Assembly (NCBI GenBank): GCA_905220665.1
Contig: CAJNAR010000022.1
Location: 62,001-126,000 of the forward strand
Length of the DNA stretch: 64,000 nucleotides
Source: Albugo candida
Lineage: Eukaryota; Oomycota; Peronosporomycetes; Albuginales; Albuginaceae
Direction: 5' to 3'
Part shown: piece by piece, positions 34,818 to 45,700 of the stretch
Layout of the letters: each line of letters starts with the position of its first letter
Numbering within the stretch: position 1 is the first letter of the stretch
Made by a program: the position numbers and the translations under genes
The notes under the pieces: model-generated
Database searches by the model: none
What the model was told of the DNA's origin: nothing
The model's input: only the letters and a program-made list of their open reading frames with translations

Positions 34818-36695
34818 ATGTCATCCCTCCTTCCCTATGCTTCCATTCAAAAATTCATTCTCACCGCAATGGCGACGGGATTCGCTCATTATCTCGATTC
34901 CAAGCTGTTGCTATCCCTCGACTTTGAAAAGCTTCCTCTTCTCAAAGCGCAATTCATCGCAAAGGACCACGCCCGACGCCACATTCTCCTCTGTGACCTC
35001 ATGGAGCAAAGTGCGGATCAATGGCCCCAGAAATCCTTCCTCGAGTCTCCACAGACCAAATACACATTCCACCAAGCAGATCTCTTTATGAATCAAGTGG
35101 CGCATTGGGGTCTCTCCATCAACCTCAAATCCGGCGATATCGTCGCTCTTCTCATGAGAAATCGACCAGAATATATTCTCCTTTGGCTCGGTCTCGGGAA
35201 AATCGGAGTGGTCACTGCATTCATCAACATCCGATTGAAGAAACCCGGTCTTCTCCACTCGTTCCGTGTCATTCAGCCGAGTATTCTCATCATCGATACC
35301 GAAATCGCCGATACAATGCTCGAGAGAATCGATACTTCCTTCTCGGGTCCCATTCACACATTTTCGCCTCCGTCGTCTCCAAGCGATCACACATCGAATT
35401 CGCTGCACGGAATGCCAACAACGCGTCCAAATCGATCGATTCGAAGTGGAATCACCACATCCGACACTGCACTTCTCATTTTCACAAGCGGAACCACAGG
35501 TCTTCCCAAAGCGACTCGAGTCACACATTTCCAAAGTCTTTTACGCGGTATCCGCTTTCATCTTTTCATGCAAGTGAACGCATTCGATCGCATTTTCACG
35601 TGTCTTCCATTGCATCATACCGCTGGCGGTGTCCTCACTCCAATTCTCGCAATTCTTTCGGGAGCAGCAATCATCATATTTCCAGGCTTTTCCTCTGATA
35701 TTTGGACACATATTCGATCGACTAAAAGTACGATTCTCCAATACATTGGCGAAATGTGTTCTTACCTGATGGACGCATCTCCATCGCTGTTGGATGCTGA
35801 GAATCAGCTTCGAGCAGCATTTGGTAATGGGCTTCCACGTCGAATTTGGTCGGAATTTCAATCGCGATACCGAATTCCAATCATTTACGAGTTTTACGGC
35901 TCGACGGAATCGCCAATTGGACTTTTGAATCGATGTGCATCGTCTTTGGAACAAGGACATTTAGGTCGTCGTGGAATGCTCGATGTCGCGTTCTCAGGCA
36001 CACGACTTCTTCGATACGATTTCCAACAGAATTCCCTCTTTCGACATCCGATCACCGGCGCGTATCAAAGCTGCCACGCCGACGAAATCGGTGAATTGGT
36101 CGTCTTACTGCATCCGTCGAATATGTGTCGACGCTTTGAAGGGTATTACAACGATCCAAACGCTTCCCAATTGAAACTTCTTCACAATGTATTTCTTCCT
36201 GGCGATATGTATTTCCGCACGGGCGATCTCTTCCGAGTGGATCGAAAGCATTGCTGGCATTTCATCGATCGAATTGGAGACACATTTCGATGGAAAGGTG
36301 AAAATGTATCGACAGCTTTTGTGCGTGAGATATTGACTTCGTTTTCGGATTTCCGTGAAATTTGCGTTTACGGAGTCGAAATTCCATGCGTTTCCGGGAA
36401 ATGTTGCATGATAGCAGTCGTTCTCCATCCACACAGAGATACCATCGACATTGACGCGCTGAGTGTCTTTGTAGAAGCCCATTTACCCGATTTCGCGATT
36501 CCAATTTTCGTCCGTCACGTCCGAGAAATTCCATCAACGTCGACATTTAAGCTGCAAACAAAAGGTTTTCAGACGGAAGGGATTCAAAATCACGTCCTTT
36601 TCACGGATCCCTGCTGGTATTTCGATCGTCAATGTCGTCGATACATTCGTTTGCTTCCCAGAAGCATCACAAAAGTGCTCCAAAGTCGTCTCTAA
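34818..36695 (+). CDS. Acyl-CoA synthetase of the FATP / very-long-chain type
   Basis: This is an intronless 625-residue AMP-forming ligase. It activates fatty acids with ATP and CoA and, in the FATP (SLC27) branch, couples activation to uptake. Motifs in order: GVVTAFINIRLKKPGL-type FATP segment near residue 135, the P-loop-like LIFTSGTTGLPKA at about 219, YEFYGSTESP at about 356 (adenylate binding), YFRTGDLFRVD at about 464, and DRIGDTFRWKGENVST, the FATP-type hinge motif. The N-terminus has no strong signal peptide. It starts just after a CTCATTG initiator-like element (about 34805-34812). Its stop codon overlaps that of the convergent SET-fusion gene: the coding regions share 36692-36695. 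Confidence 0.9.
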   Translation: MSSLLPYASIQKFILTAMATGFAHYLDSKLLLSLDFEKLPLLKAQFIAKDHARRHILLCDLMEQSADQWPQKSFLESPQTKYTFHQADLFMNQVAHWGLSINLKSGDIVALLMRNRPEYILLWLGLGKIGVVTAFINIRLKKPGLLHSFRVIQPSILIIDTEIADTMLERIDTSFSGPIHTFSPPSSPSDHTSNSLHGMPTTRPNRSIRSGITTSDTALLIFTSGTTGLPKATRVTHFQSLLRGIRFHLFMQVNAFDRIFTCLPLHHTAGGVLTPILAILSGAAIIIFPGFSSDIWTHIRSTKSTILQYIGEMCSYLMDASPSLLDAENQLRAAFGNGLPRRIWSEFQSRYRIPIIYEFYGSTESPIGLLNRCASSLEQGHLGRRGMLDVAFSGTRLLRYDFQQNSLFRHPITGAYQSCHADEIGELVVLLHPSNMCRRFEGYYNDPNASQLKLLHNVFLPGDMYFRTGDLFRVDRKHCWHFIDRIGDTFRWKGENVSTAFVREILTSFSDFREICVYGVEIPCVSGKCCMIAVVLHPHRDTIDIDALSVFVEAHLPDFAIPIFVRHVREIPSTSTFKLQTKGFQTEGIQNHVLFTDPCWYFDRQCRRYIRLLPRSITKVLQSRL

Positions 36696-39600
36696 TGCGA
36701 ATGCAATCCCATTCCCCATCCAAGTTTCACGCGTTTATCGGGGCTATTGGACCTTCGTTCCTGGCTGGAAAAGCGTGTCATCGACGGCTTGGATTGTGTG
36801 CACGCTCCAGGCGACGATGTGTGACGTAAAAGCGTCGGTAATGGCGGCGTCATTTCCGTTTGGATCGCAATTGGCGTTCGTTTTTCTTTCTTCTTTGACG
36901 TTCGAATAAGAGGTCTCATTTTTTTCTTTGCAGTCGAAAATGTCGTTTCCACGTCCGAAAATGTGAATGGCTCCATTTTCGATCGCATAAATTCGAATTG
37001 TAAGAGCTTTTCCGCAGAGAATCGTTTGTTGGGATCTAATTGCAGCATTCCGCAAAGCATTTCGATCATTTCGACATCGACTTTGGCGGTCTCCAAAAGA
37101 CTTTGCAGACGTGAATTCTCATCGATTTTCGGCGTCACCGTCGCGTACTTTGACAGTGTCATTGCGTCTTTCCACTCGCATTTCGGTGTGCCGCAAAGAC
37201 GAAATATGAGATCCATTTGATGTGTCCAGGAATTCCCGTGCAATAAAAGCGATTTGAGGTCTAAAAGTTGGAGACAAAGACATCCCAATGCCCAAATATC
37301 AGCTTTCCAAGTGAATTCTCGACTTCCCAGCAGCACTTCCGGCGCGCATGTGTGCATCCACGCGCCATTCAAATGTTCTTTACGCTCGGAATCCGACAGA
37401 ATATGTTGCTTCCCGCGAATTCTTCGGATGGCATGGAAGCCTCCAACGTGAACGCTCTTCTCGTACAGAAACACATGCGTAGAGGTAATCGATCGATGCA
37501 CAAAGCCATTGGAATGACACATTGCCAAAACGGATAAAAGCGCATGTAAAAGCCCACGAATTTGATGTTGGGAGAGTTTCTTCTTCGCTTCCAAACGACT
37601 CGCAAGTGTGTGTATCGGTTGTCGGAATGCGAGGTAATGCGCTTGGAGATCCATCGATGCATTTGTGCCGTCGGAAGGGAATACGATGCCGAGGAAATGT
37701 GAAAACAAACTGGGAGCCTCACACGCGAGCGTCAGCACATGCGCCAATTCCGAGAGACTTGCGGCCGGGATGCCATAGCGCATGTCGGAAGCTGACATCG
37801 AACGATACGGCCACGGCTGAAGATAGAGCTCACGAGGACCAAATGAAGTGATTGAAATGTGAGCGATAAAGCCGCGTTTTCGTACGCGTTCAATTCGCAT
37901 CAAATCGCGTGTTCGGATTCTCAATCCTTCGGAATCGCATCGACGCGGGAAATTGGAAGGTGTAACGAGTCGATTCTCTGCTTTCCAAACGCATTCTTTA
38001 GCGATTTTCATGATTTCCTGACGCAACGAAAGTGATGTGACTGTGAGCACATTCGTTTCGTTCGTTAGAGACTCCAAATGCTTCCAATGATGCACCAAAA
38101 TGGGCAGCAGGAAATCGAGACACCGAGTGACCTGACGCGCATCCGCGACATATTCCAATGATTCCCGACGCATACTCGCGTTTGCGATACAAATGAGTGC
38201 CTGAACGATTGTTTCCACAGAGAAATACATCCACACGGAACATTGAAAGGCTTCCAGCAGTAAAAGTTCCAATTGCGTACGCACATCCGACTCCAAAGAC
38301 GTCAATCGATTGCAAATTGCATACAAATTGTCAGTGTGAATATCATATCGCAACGTTTCGAGAATTTCCATTTGGCAGTCTGTGATTTGTGCGGCAAAGA
38401 CACGAAATGCTTCTGTTTCGTGACGCAATTCGCGTCCAATTGTCGCGTCATTGATCGTAATTCGCCACGAAATAGCAATTCCTTTGGCTGTGTACGCGGC
38501 ATTCACAAATTCAATCCATTTATATCGCAAGCCGTGTGCTTTGAGTGCGATATGAAGCACTCCAATTGCCATATATTCCATTTTGTCGACGTGCGCGCCG
38601 TGGAAATGTAAAAAACGATGGAATAACATCACAGCCGATGTACCGATCGATTCGTCCAATTTGAGTTTGCGTGCGATCCAAAGAAGCAGACGGATACAGC
38701 GCGTTCGAATGTGTGCGTGGGCATCGGATTTCTTCGGAAGTAAAGGAATCAGCCAATGGAGTCGTTGGCCGAATGTGATAAGCGCTTTCTCGTGGTCTTT
38801 CTCACTCGGCGTCGTGCATGTGTCTGTGACATCGGGCGCTTCTGTTGGCATGTCGGGTTTTTCTTCGGCATTACGCTCTTTGGCGCGATAGAATGCATCG
38901 ATTCCTTCACGATCCACGCACTGAATCGATAGAATCGAGTCGAAAAGAGGTCGATGATCGAGTTTTTCAAGGATACAATTCGCAGCTTCAGACGATATGA
39001 ATGTGACCAACGCCCAGCCGTAAAGATTTGGAAAGAAGAAGAGCTCTAACGATTCGATGGGGTCTTTCATGGCAGCGTTTGTCTTGGCGTGAATCGACAT
39101 GACTTGATGTAAAGTACGACTCGAACAGCGTTGTGGAATGCCTTTGACGAGAATCTGAGGCGTTAGTAAGCGATTGGGATGTCGTGTGCGTCCGTTTTCG
39201 CGTCGATTTTGTGACGTGGAAATGGTATTTTTGAAAGGTTTCGCGTCCAATTTCGATGGAAATGGCGGCTGAATGCGTCGTTTTGGGATCGAAAACACTT
39301 GTTTTTCGATTTGATCCGTTGATAAGCCTTCCAATGGACAAAACACATGCCAACGACCTTCGTGTTCCGATAGAGAAATCGATTCCTCGTGTGTTTCCAA
39401 ATCATTTTCGTCGATGAATTCCACGCAATACGCATCGGAGACGCTATCAAACGCTCGTACAATCACATTTTCAAAGCTCGAGACTTCTAAATCGCGTGAT
39501 AAACGGAGACGTGTACCGATAAGAATGGAACCTCTCTCTGTGTCGAAAGGCTCACGAAAGTATCCGTTCTCTCGTGTCACTGTGCTTTCTTCGACGACGT

Positions 39601-41173
39601 CTATTCCTTTACCACCGCCAATGAATCCCGAACAATTGGAAGAATTACAATGACACGCTAATTGACGGGAGCCCAATGCTTTCCATTGGTAATCAAATGT
39701 TAATTCTGTGCCGAATTCGATATCGCGTAATGCCACCACCGCAATTCGCGTGTCGCCTTCGACTGTCCATTTTTCCGTCTTGCAATTTGGATCGCAGCTG
39801 TGATTCACAAAACGCGTCAGACTTCCACGATTTCGAGCGTCAATATAGACGCCAGGGCGTAGTAAGAGGTAATAAAAGTTGAGTTCGTGCTGTGGGAAAA
39901 CACGTGTCAATAGAGAAAAGTAAATGAGCAGCGAGAAGAGATAGAAACGCACTCTTCCGATGGCATGGAGTCTCTTATTCAATTCGTTCTGATCGATTAT
40001 TTCGCCAACGTATTCGCCGACGATTCTGCCCTGTCGAATGGTTTCTTTCGTTCGTATGCCAAAGCCTTTTTTCAATGTCTACAGAGACGATCAGCGATTG
40101 ATTTCGAAGGGATGAAAATGTACCTTGAAAGCCTCCAAAGAAGGGAACTTTTCAGGCTGTTGTAAGCGTTTGTTTCGACAGAATTCTCGAGCTTCACAGG
40201 ACGCAGAGCACTCGACATACGTGGCGTAATTGAGACACGAGACGTCATTGCATCGTTGGAGGGATTCCATTACAGTCGAGTCGGAAGCTTTATCGTCGAT
40301 CTGTTGACGTTCCGTGAGGCTCGGATACGTGCAGTAACAGATGGATGGATCCTCGTCTTCACGGGGACGGAGGGCTTTTCGACGGGTGGATGTCGGCTGA
40401 GAGGATTGCGGTGGTTGGTTTTGGGAGGACGAAGGGATCAGATACTCGTTGGAAGTGATAATTTTGATATTGCGAATAGCTTCTAAATGCTCGAGACTGA
40501 CGGCTTCCATTGCATGGAGAGTATCCTCAGAAGGTTGCTGAGAGTCTAGTGGACGCGTATAAGGTGTTTGGGTGGTTGGGGGCAGCTGGGAAGATGTAGA
40601 AAGAGAGTTCTCGAGAGGAGGTACGGGGGAGGGGTGATGAATTTTGGAAGGGATGGTGTATTGGGGTGGTTTGTTTTGTGAGTGACGGTGGTGCTGATGA
40701 GGTCGATGGACCGAATGGGTGGAATGGTTGGGTGATGCACAGCGTTGATGGTACGAGGAATGCGTGGAATTGTGTTGGTAGCAATGTACACGGTCACGAT
40801 GATGCGATCGTGTTTGCTGGGGTGTGTATTTTTGTGAATTGCGGTACTGCATAGCCTCTCGAGAAGAGCTTCCACGCGATTGTGAACGACTACGAGATCT
40901 CGATCGCTTTTTTCGCTGTTGTGCACTTTCGTTGGGAAGAAGATGGCGTTTGGATGGAAATACGGGTGTCTCGCTTGTGCGTGGCGGTACGTGTCCATTT
41001 CCCCAGCGTGCGTGTTGTCTATTATGATTCGATGAAGATTTTGAACGGGAACGTCTATACTTTGCGGTATTTCTGTGCTGTACATGCGGCCGAGTAGGGT
41101 TCCAGTCTCTTACCGGACGCGGAGACGCGGATCGCGATCTCTGTCGGCGTCCATTGTGCCAGTGATTTTGCAT
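36692..41173 (-). CDS. SET methyltransferase / RRM-like / cyclin / CDK-like pseudokinase fusion
   Basis: Three exons (41173-40124, 40078-39953, 39889-36692) give 1457 residues; introns of 45 and 63 bp are phase 0. Residues 1-130 are Arg/Ser- and His-rich, like the RS region of transcriptional CDKs and cyclin L. An AWS Cys cluster lies at about 285-335 (CYCTYPS, CNDVSC, CSASCEAREFC). SET follows at about 355-480 (GEYVGEIID, RFVNHSCDPNCKTEKW, ELTFDYQW), then a post-SET CHCNSSNCSG, the arrangement of Set2/SETD2/ASH1-type H3K36 methyltransferases. An RRM-like fold (ILVKGIP; YGWALVTF) is near 636-720 and a cyclin box near 767-990. The last third is a CDK-like fold, with an APEVLLGSREFTWKADIWALG segment, but HRD is HRS (about 1189), its Lys and Asn are replaced, and DFG reads GFH (about 1208). 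It should bind but not phosphorylate. Convergent with the acyl-CoA synthetase. Confidence 0.85.
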
Positions 41174-41427
41174 GCTTTCTGGATCGAGTTATTGGGAGGC
41201 GCGTTTCCAGATAGTAATTGGCTGAATGGATACGATGATTGCATTATGATTCGTCAATAATCGAGCACATGAATTTTCGCCAATGTCCTTCATTCCTGAT
41301 TGGCTACCTCTGAGTATGTATTCTCCTCGACGTAAAGGGTGCGCTCTCCAAATGGAAAAAACTCGTACCAATTAATATTCCTATATTAAAAAATAATTGG
41401 CTTAAACTGTGCATTTTCAACCAATCA
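41174..41427. promoter_or_regulatory. Bidirectional promoter between the SET fusion and the TCAIM-like gene
   Basis: The two starts are 254 bp apart and face away from each other. On the minus strand CCATTCAGCCAATTAC (about 41238-41220) and on the plus strand GCATTTTCAACCAATC (about 41411-41426) both resemble an oomycete initiator plus flanking element, and several CCAAT-like pentamers occur between them. Confidence 0.45.
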
Positions 41428-42706
41428 ATGAAAGCAATGCGCGAAATGGCGCGATCTCTTTCCGCTCGCGTTCTCAGCCTCCATTTCCGCTGCATTTCTC
41501 CATCCTCTCACTGCCACTACACACACAAAAAGACCACAGTCCTCTTCTCCATACCACGCGCTTCCAACCACACACACGCATCGTCCACAAAAGTGAATCT
41601 TGTGCGCATAATGTCGCCTTTTATCCTGTGTTTGCATCCCGATACATGTCGACACTTCTCCGCCGAACACGCCGCCAGTAATGAGAACACATTGAAGCAA
41701 CTAAACAGTTTCATCGCAATCGCGTCGCTTGGATGTAATTCCGACATTCAAACACTTCAAAAACGCCTCCAAACGGATTCATTTCTCAGAAATCAAAACA
41801 TAATGCGATTCCCATTGGCTTTCTATGTGTCGGAATCGAATGGAAATGAGACGTCTTCGGCATCCCAATGCATACGATACACAATCAATATCCCATCGTC
41901 GCTATTGCGTCACACCCTCGCAGCCGATAGTGTCCAATCGATCCATTCCCTCGCAGACAATTGGCGTCGAATTACAAAAAGAATTCTTTCCGATCTTTCA
42001 ATTGTGACAAAAATCCCATTCGCTGAACTTTCGCAATTGCAATTCGAATGCGAGGAATCGCCCGATTTCGCGCAACTTGGATCGATTTCTCGTTATAATC
42101 GACGACAATTCCGGCAAGTGGTTGACACTGCATCTCTCCAAAGCTCAATTTGTCACGTAGGCAGCATCAACGCTTCCAAAAAGATTTCGATAAAGTGCTG
42201 AGACGTGAGAAATCTCTAATGCATCCAAAAGTGACGGGAAGAGAAGATGTTCCGCGTACGTGGAAATGATTGATATCAGTGAGATGCTAATTGTCTTCTT
42301 CTCAGTTCACAACCATTCCATTTTGCATTCGCTGTTGTCCGAACGCGTCCGAGTCGAAAAACAAGTTGTCATTTCATCAGAATCCATCGAAAGAGAACAT
42401 CACTATCGTGTCTTTGCATGGATCGCCAATACGCTTCTCATCCATTTCGAGCAGCTCGGACTCCATCGATTGGTTTGGAATAAGATATCTCTTCTTGTAA
42501 TGTGTCGAAATGAATCCATACGCCACGGAATTCCACAAATTGTGTACAATGAGAGAAATCCACGACACGGAATGACACTTTTGCTTCCATTTGAAATGGA
42601 AACAACGCAATTGATCGAATTTCTGAGCAAACAATCGCACATTTTGGCAAAAGCTTTGGAATCGAAATCGCTAATTGCTCCAAAAACGAGCAAATGGAAT
42701 CAATGA
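41428..42706 (+). CDS. TCAIM-like mitochondrial protein (DUF4460/DUF4461 type)
   Basis: Three exons (41428-42117, 42165-42255, 42306-42706) give 393 residues. The second intron (50 bp) has a TGCTAAT branch point; the first (47 bp) has a weaker GTGGTT donor and is chosen because it restores the frame. The N-terminus is Arg/Ser-rich without acids, as expected for mitochondrial import. The conserved core is IMSPFILCLHPDTCRHFSAE, then a NENTLKQLNSF motif and FPLAFYVSES, matching the HPD...NENSLK...FYV pattern of animal TCAIM. That family is named after a mouse T-cell phenotype, but its molecular role is unclear and it contains a J-like HPD segment. Its stop is 10 bp from the stop of convergent VPS13. 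Confidence 0.65.
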
Positions 42707-42716
42707 GACATTCCGT

Positions 42717-45700
42717 TCATCGAAAGTCACACGCGATGCAAATTTTCCCAATGACAACACCTTCCAATGGTTTTTGATGTTCCGTTTTCACTTTCGGAGG
42801 CTTTAAAAGTCTCATTCGCACATCCAAATATCCAATGCATTGATCTTCTTTGTCCTTTTCGGCGCTGTAAAGCTTTAACGTATTCATTTCATTGCTTTCT
42901 TTCAGCGATTCGGTTGGGATGTTGAGCGTCGCATTTGCAAGCGATCCGTCGTGGAAAGTGCTTTTGTCTTTCACAGCGAATTGTGCATTGATAGTTCTTC
43001 TCGATGGATCATACACAAATGTGAATGTCTGATTCCATTCGGCAGTAGCGATACATTCTTTCTCGCCATGCTGTCCATTCGATGGAGATGCGTACGTCGG
43101 CTTTGCAATCTCCGTCTTGCACATTGCTTGGCCCATACTGATGATCACATACGGCGACAAATTCGGATGATCTCGACGTATAAGTGCTCCCATTCCAAAG
43201 TTACTTGCACTCAGTGTCGATGTGTCAAAGTGATGCATTTTCGATACAGTGATTGCGACTTCATACAATTCCGCCATTCGATCTTTCGTCGACGCTTCTG
43301 CGGGCTTTAAAAGAGGATACTGCTTCTCGCGAACGTGATGACTTGAATTCTTGCTGGTGTCTCCGGGCTTGACGCCAGTCATGACCCATTTCGCGAGATC
43401 GGAGCCGTATTTCGGAGGTCGAAAGTCTTCGCGTAATTGTTCGATTGTCAGAATCGATTGCCCGATCGCACGTTCGATGGTTCCGCCGTATGTGTCGCGA
43501 ACTTCCAATTGCACTTTTTTCTCACTTCCTTTGAGTTCAACAGCAGTCTTCTCTTGCCACGTTGGATTGCAAGTGTTGTACAGCGTTTTTGTTTTCAATA
43601 TGACACGTCCATCCAATTCCACGACGCAAGACGCGTCGGTGGACCTTCCAGAGACGAGTTCCTTTGCAGCAATTACTTCCAAAACCATTTCTGTCGGTTT
43701 ACTTTCAGTTTCGTCGTGTTCGTGTGCATCGATTGAATCTTTTCGAATTGTTGGCTTCACATAACGACGTCTTCCACCAAAAGGCGAGCGATCCACAACT
43801 GTCGATTGAACGCCAAGTGCCAGCGAGTGAGTCGTTGATGTGATTTGCTTTAGAATGACGACACCAGGACCAGCGATTCCTTGTACAGCTCCTTGCATCA
43901 GACCAGTGACACCACGTTTCATAGCGCCTTCCACAGGTTTTGTAATGATTCCCGTCACTCCTTTTCCGAAATCTTTAGCGAATTTAAGACCTCCATCTAA
44001 AACGCCAATGCCTGTCGTCCCCGGACTCGAATCTTCGCTACAATCCGAGTTGCGATGTGCTGTTTCTTCATCTGCAAATTCTCCGATAAAACGATCCAAC
44101 GATCCAGTAATTTTTGTGATTGTATCGGCACCTGATTTCGCAAGAGTTTTGCCCAACACGCGAACACCTTCGCCGCGTGTTTGTGCGTCGCCAGTGACTT
44201 CATCTTTTGTGATTTTGAAAAACTCAATGACACCAGAACCGAGATCTTCGACAAGTCCAATTGGATCACCGATGATATCCGCACTTCCGATCAGACGATA
44301 CGCTTGCACAACTGCTTGCCGTACGAAATTCTGTATCAATTGATTTTTGAGTCTTTCTTTGGTCGAAAAGCAGCGTGCAATGACAATTTGATTAAAGCGT
44401 AAATACGGTGAGCCGCCCAAATTCGATCCAATAAGTCCAACCACTTGACTCAGTAATCCAAATACAACCGAATGACTGCCGCCTTGCGTCGTTGAAACGA
44501 TATCTTTCCGCGTCAGAATGTATTCGAGATCCACCGATAACGCGTGAATACGCAAAAGATCAAAGTAAATCGCATTGCTTCGGATATTCTCATCCGCACT
44601 GAACAACGTCATGGAAGGAGCTGTTCGTTTCAAAGTCTTCTCACGCATTCGTCTTGATGTCGCAAGTATTATTTTACTCGATGAGAAATAGGGATCCAAA
44701 AGCTTGACGAGGCTGAACACGTAATCCAAATCGATTTTGACGCAAATACTTCCAAGATTCACATCGAGAAGTTTGAAAATACCGATTTTCGCGCTTAGAT
44801 CGGCTTCCAATGAGATTTGAAATAACGGAGCCGCATCTTCGTTTGTTGATTTGACGGAGAAGCCCGAGTTCAGCGGGTTTAGAATCACAGGAAATCGAGC
44901 AGTTGACAGCATGTTATCGACTTGACAATGGAAAATGGAGCATTTCCACGCGAGAGACGAAGCGCTTTTCTGAATTTGAAGAAGATCGACGGAAATCAAT
45001 AGGATTTCCTGTGGCAATGCGTCAAATAAAGAGAGTCCAATTCCAAGAAATCGAATATCAAACACCGACGCGTAAAGCACTTTGCGTTGCTGTAATTCGA
45101 CCACAAGTTCTGCCTCTTGACTTTCAAATTGACGCAATTCCACGTCCTTCTCAATCAGTTTCAGCACTCGCGTGTTCTCTGCGACGAAAACTTGCACCGA
45201 AATCTCACTGCATCGAGTCGTTTTTTCCGTCGGAATTTCTATTTTCAGTGGTGTCTGATAGCCAACATAATCGAGATCGAGTTTCTGCGGCAAAGTCTTC
45301 CCATTACAATGCGTCACACGCACTTCAATCATCCGCTCTTTGGATGCTGGATTGTGCCAAGCAAGTGCACGCCATCGACCCGATTTGACAACTTCTTTAG
45401 ACTCGCGTTCGGTGCCTGAGAAAAGAGAACCAGACGATCCCAATTGACAATATTCGATAGAGAACGGCGTGTAGTTTTCGATTCGATACGGTGGCGCAGT
45501 TGATACATCGCTCAGAATGACGTAAACGTACATATCCACAATTTGAATGCTCGCAAGGCAAATGATCATTTGCTTCCGTGTCGGAGAGTATAATTGGAAG
45601 TACATATCGGACGCGACAGTAAGCGGAATCACAAATGACCACCCGTTTCCATGATCCCACTTCTCTGTGAAGGAAATCGACATAAACTTATTCGCTTTGG

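Noticed and set aside
35021..35698. 225-codon plus-strand frame in the acyl-CoA synthetase
   Set aside because: Alternative frame of a recognised gene with biased composition.
40546..41085. 179-codon minus-strand frame inside the SET-fusion leader
   Set aside because: Other reading frame of a low-complexity RS/His-rich exon; the in-frame exon leads into the AWS cluster.
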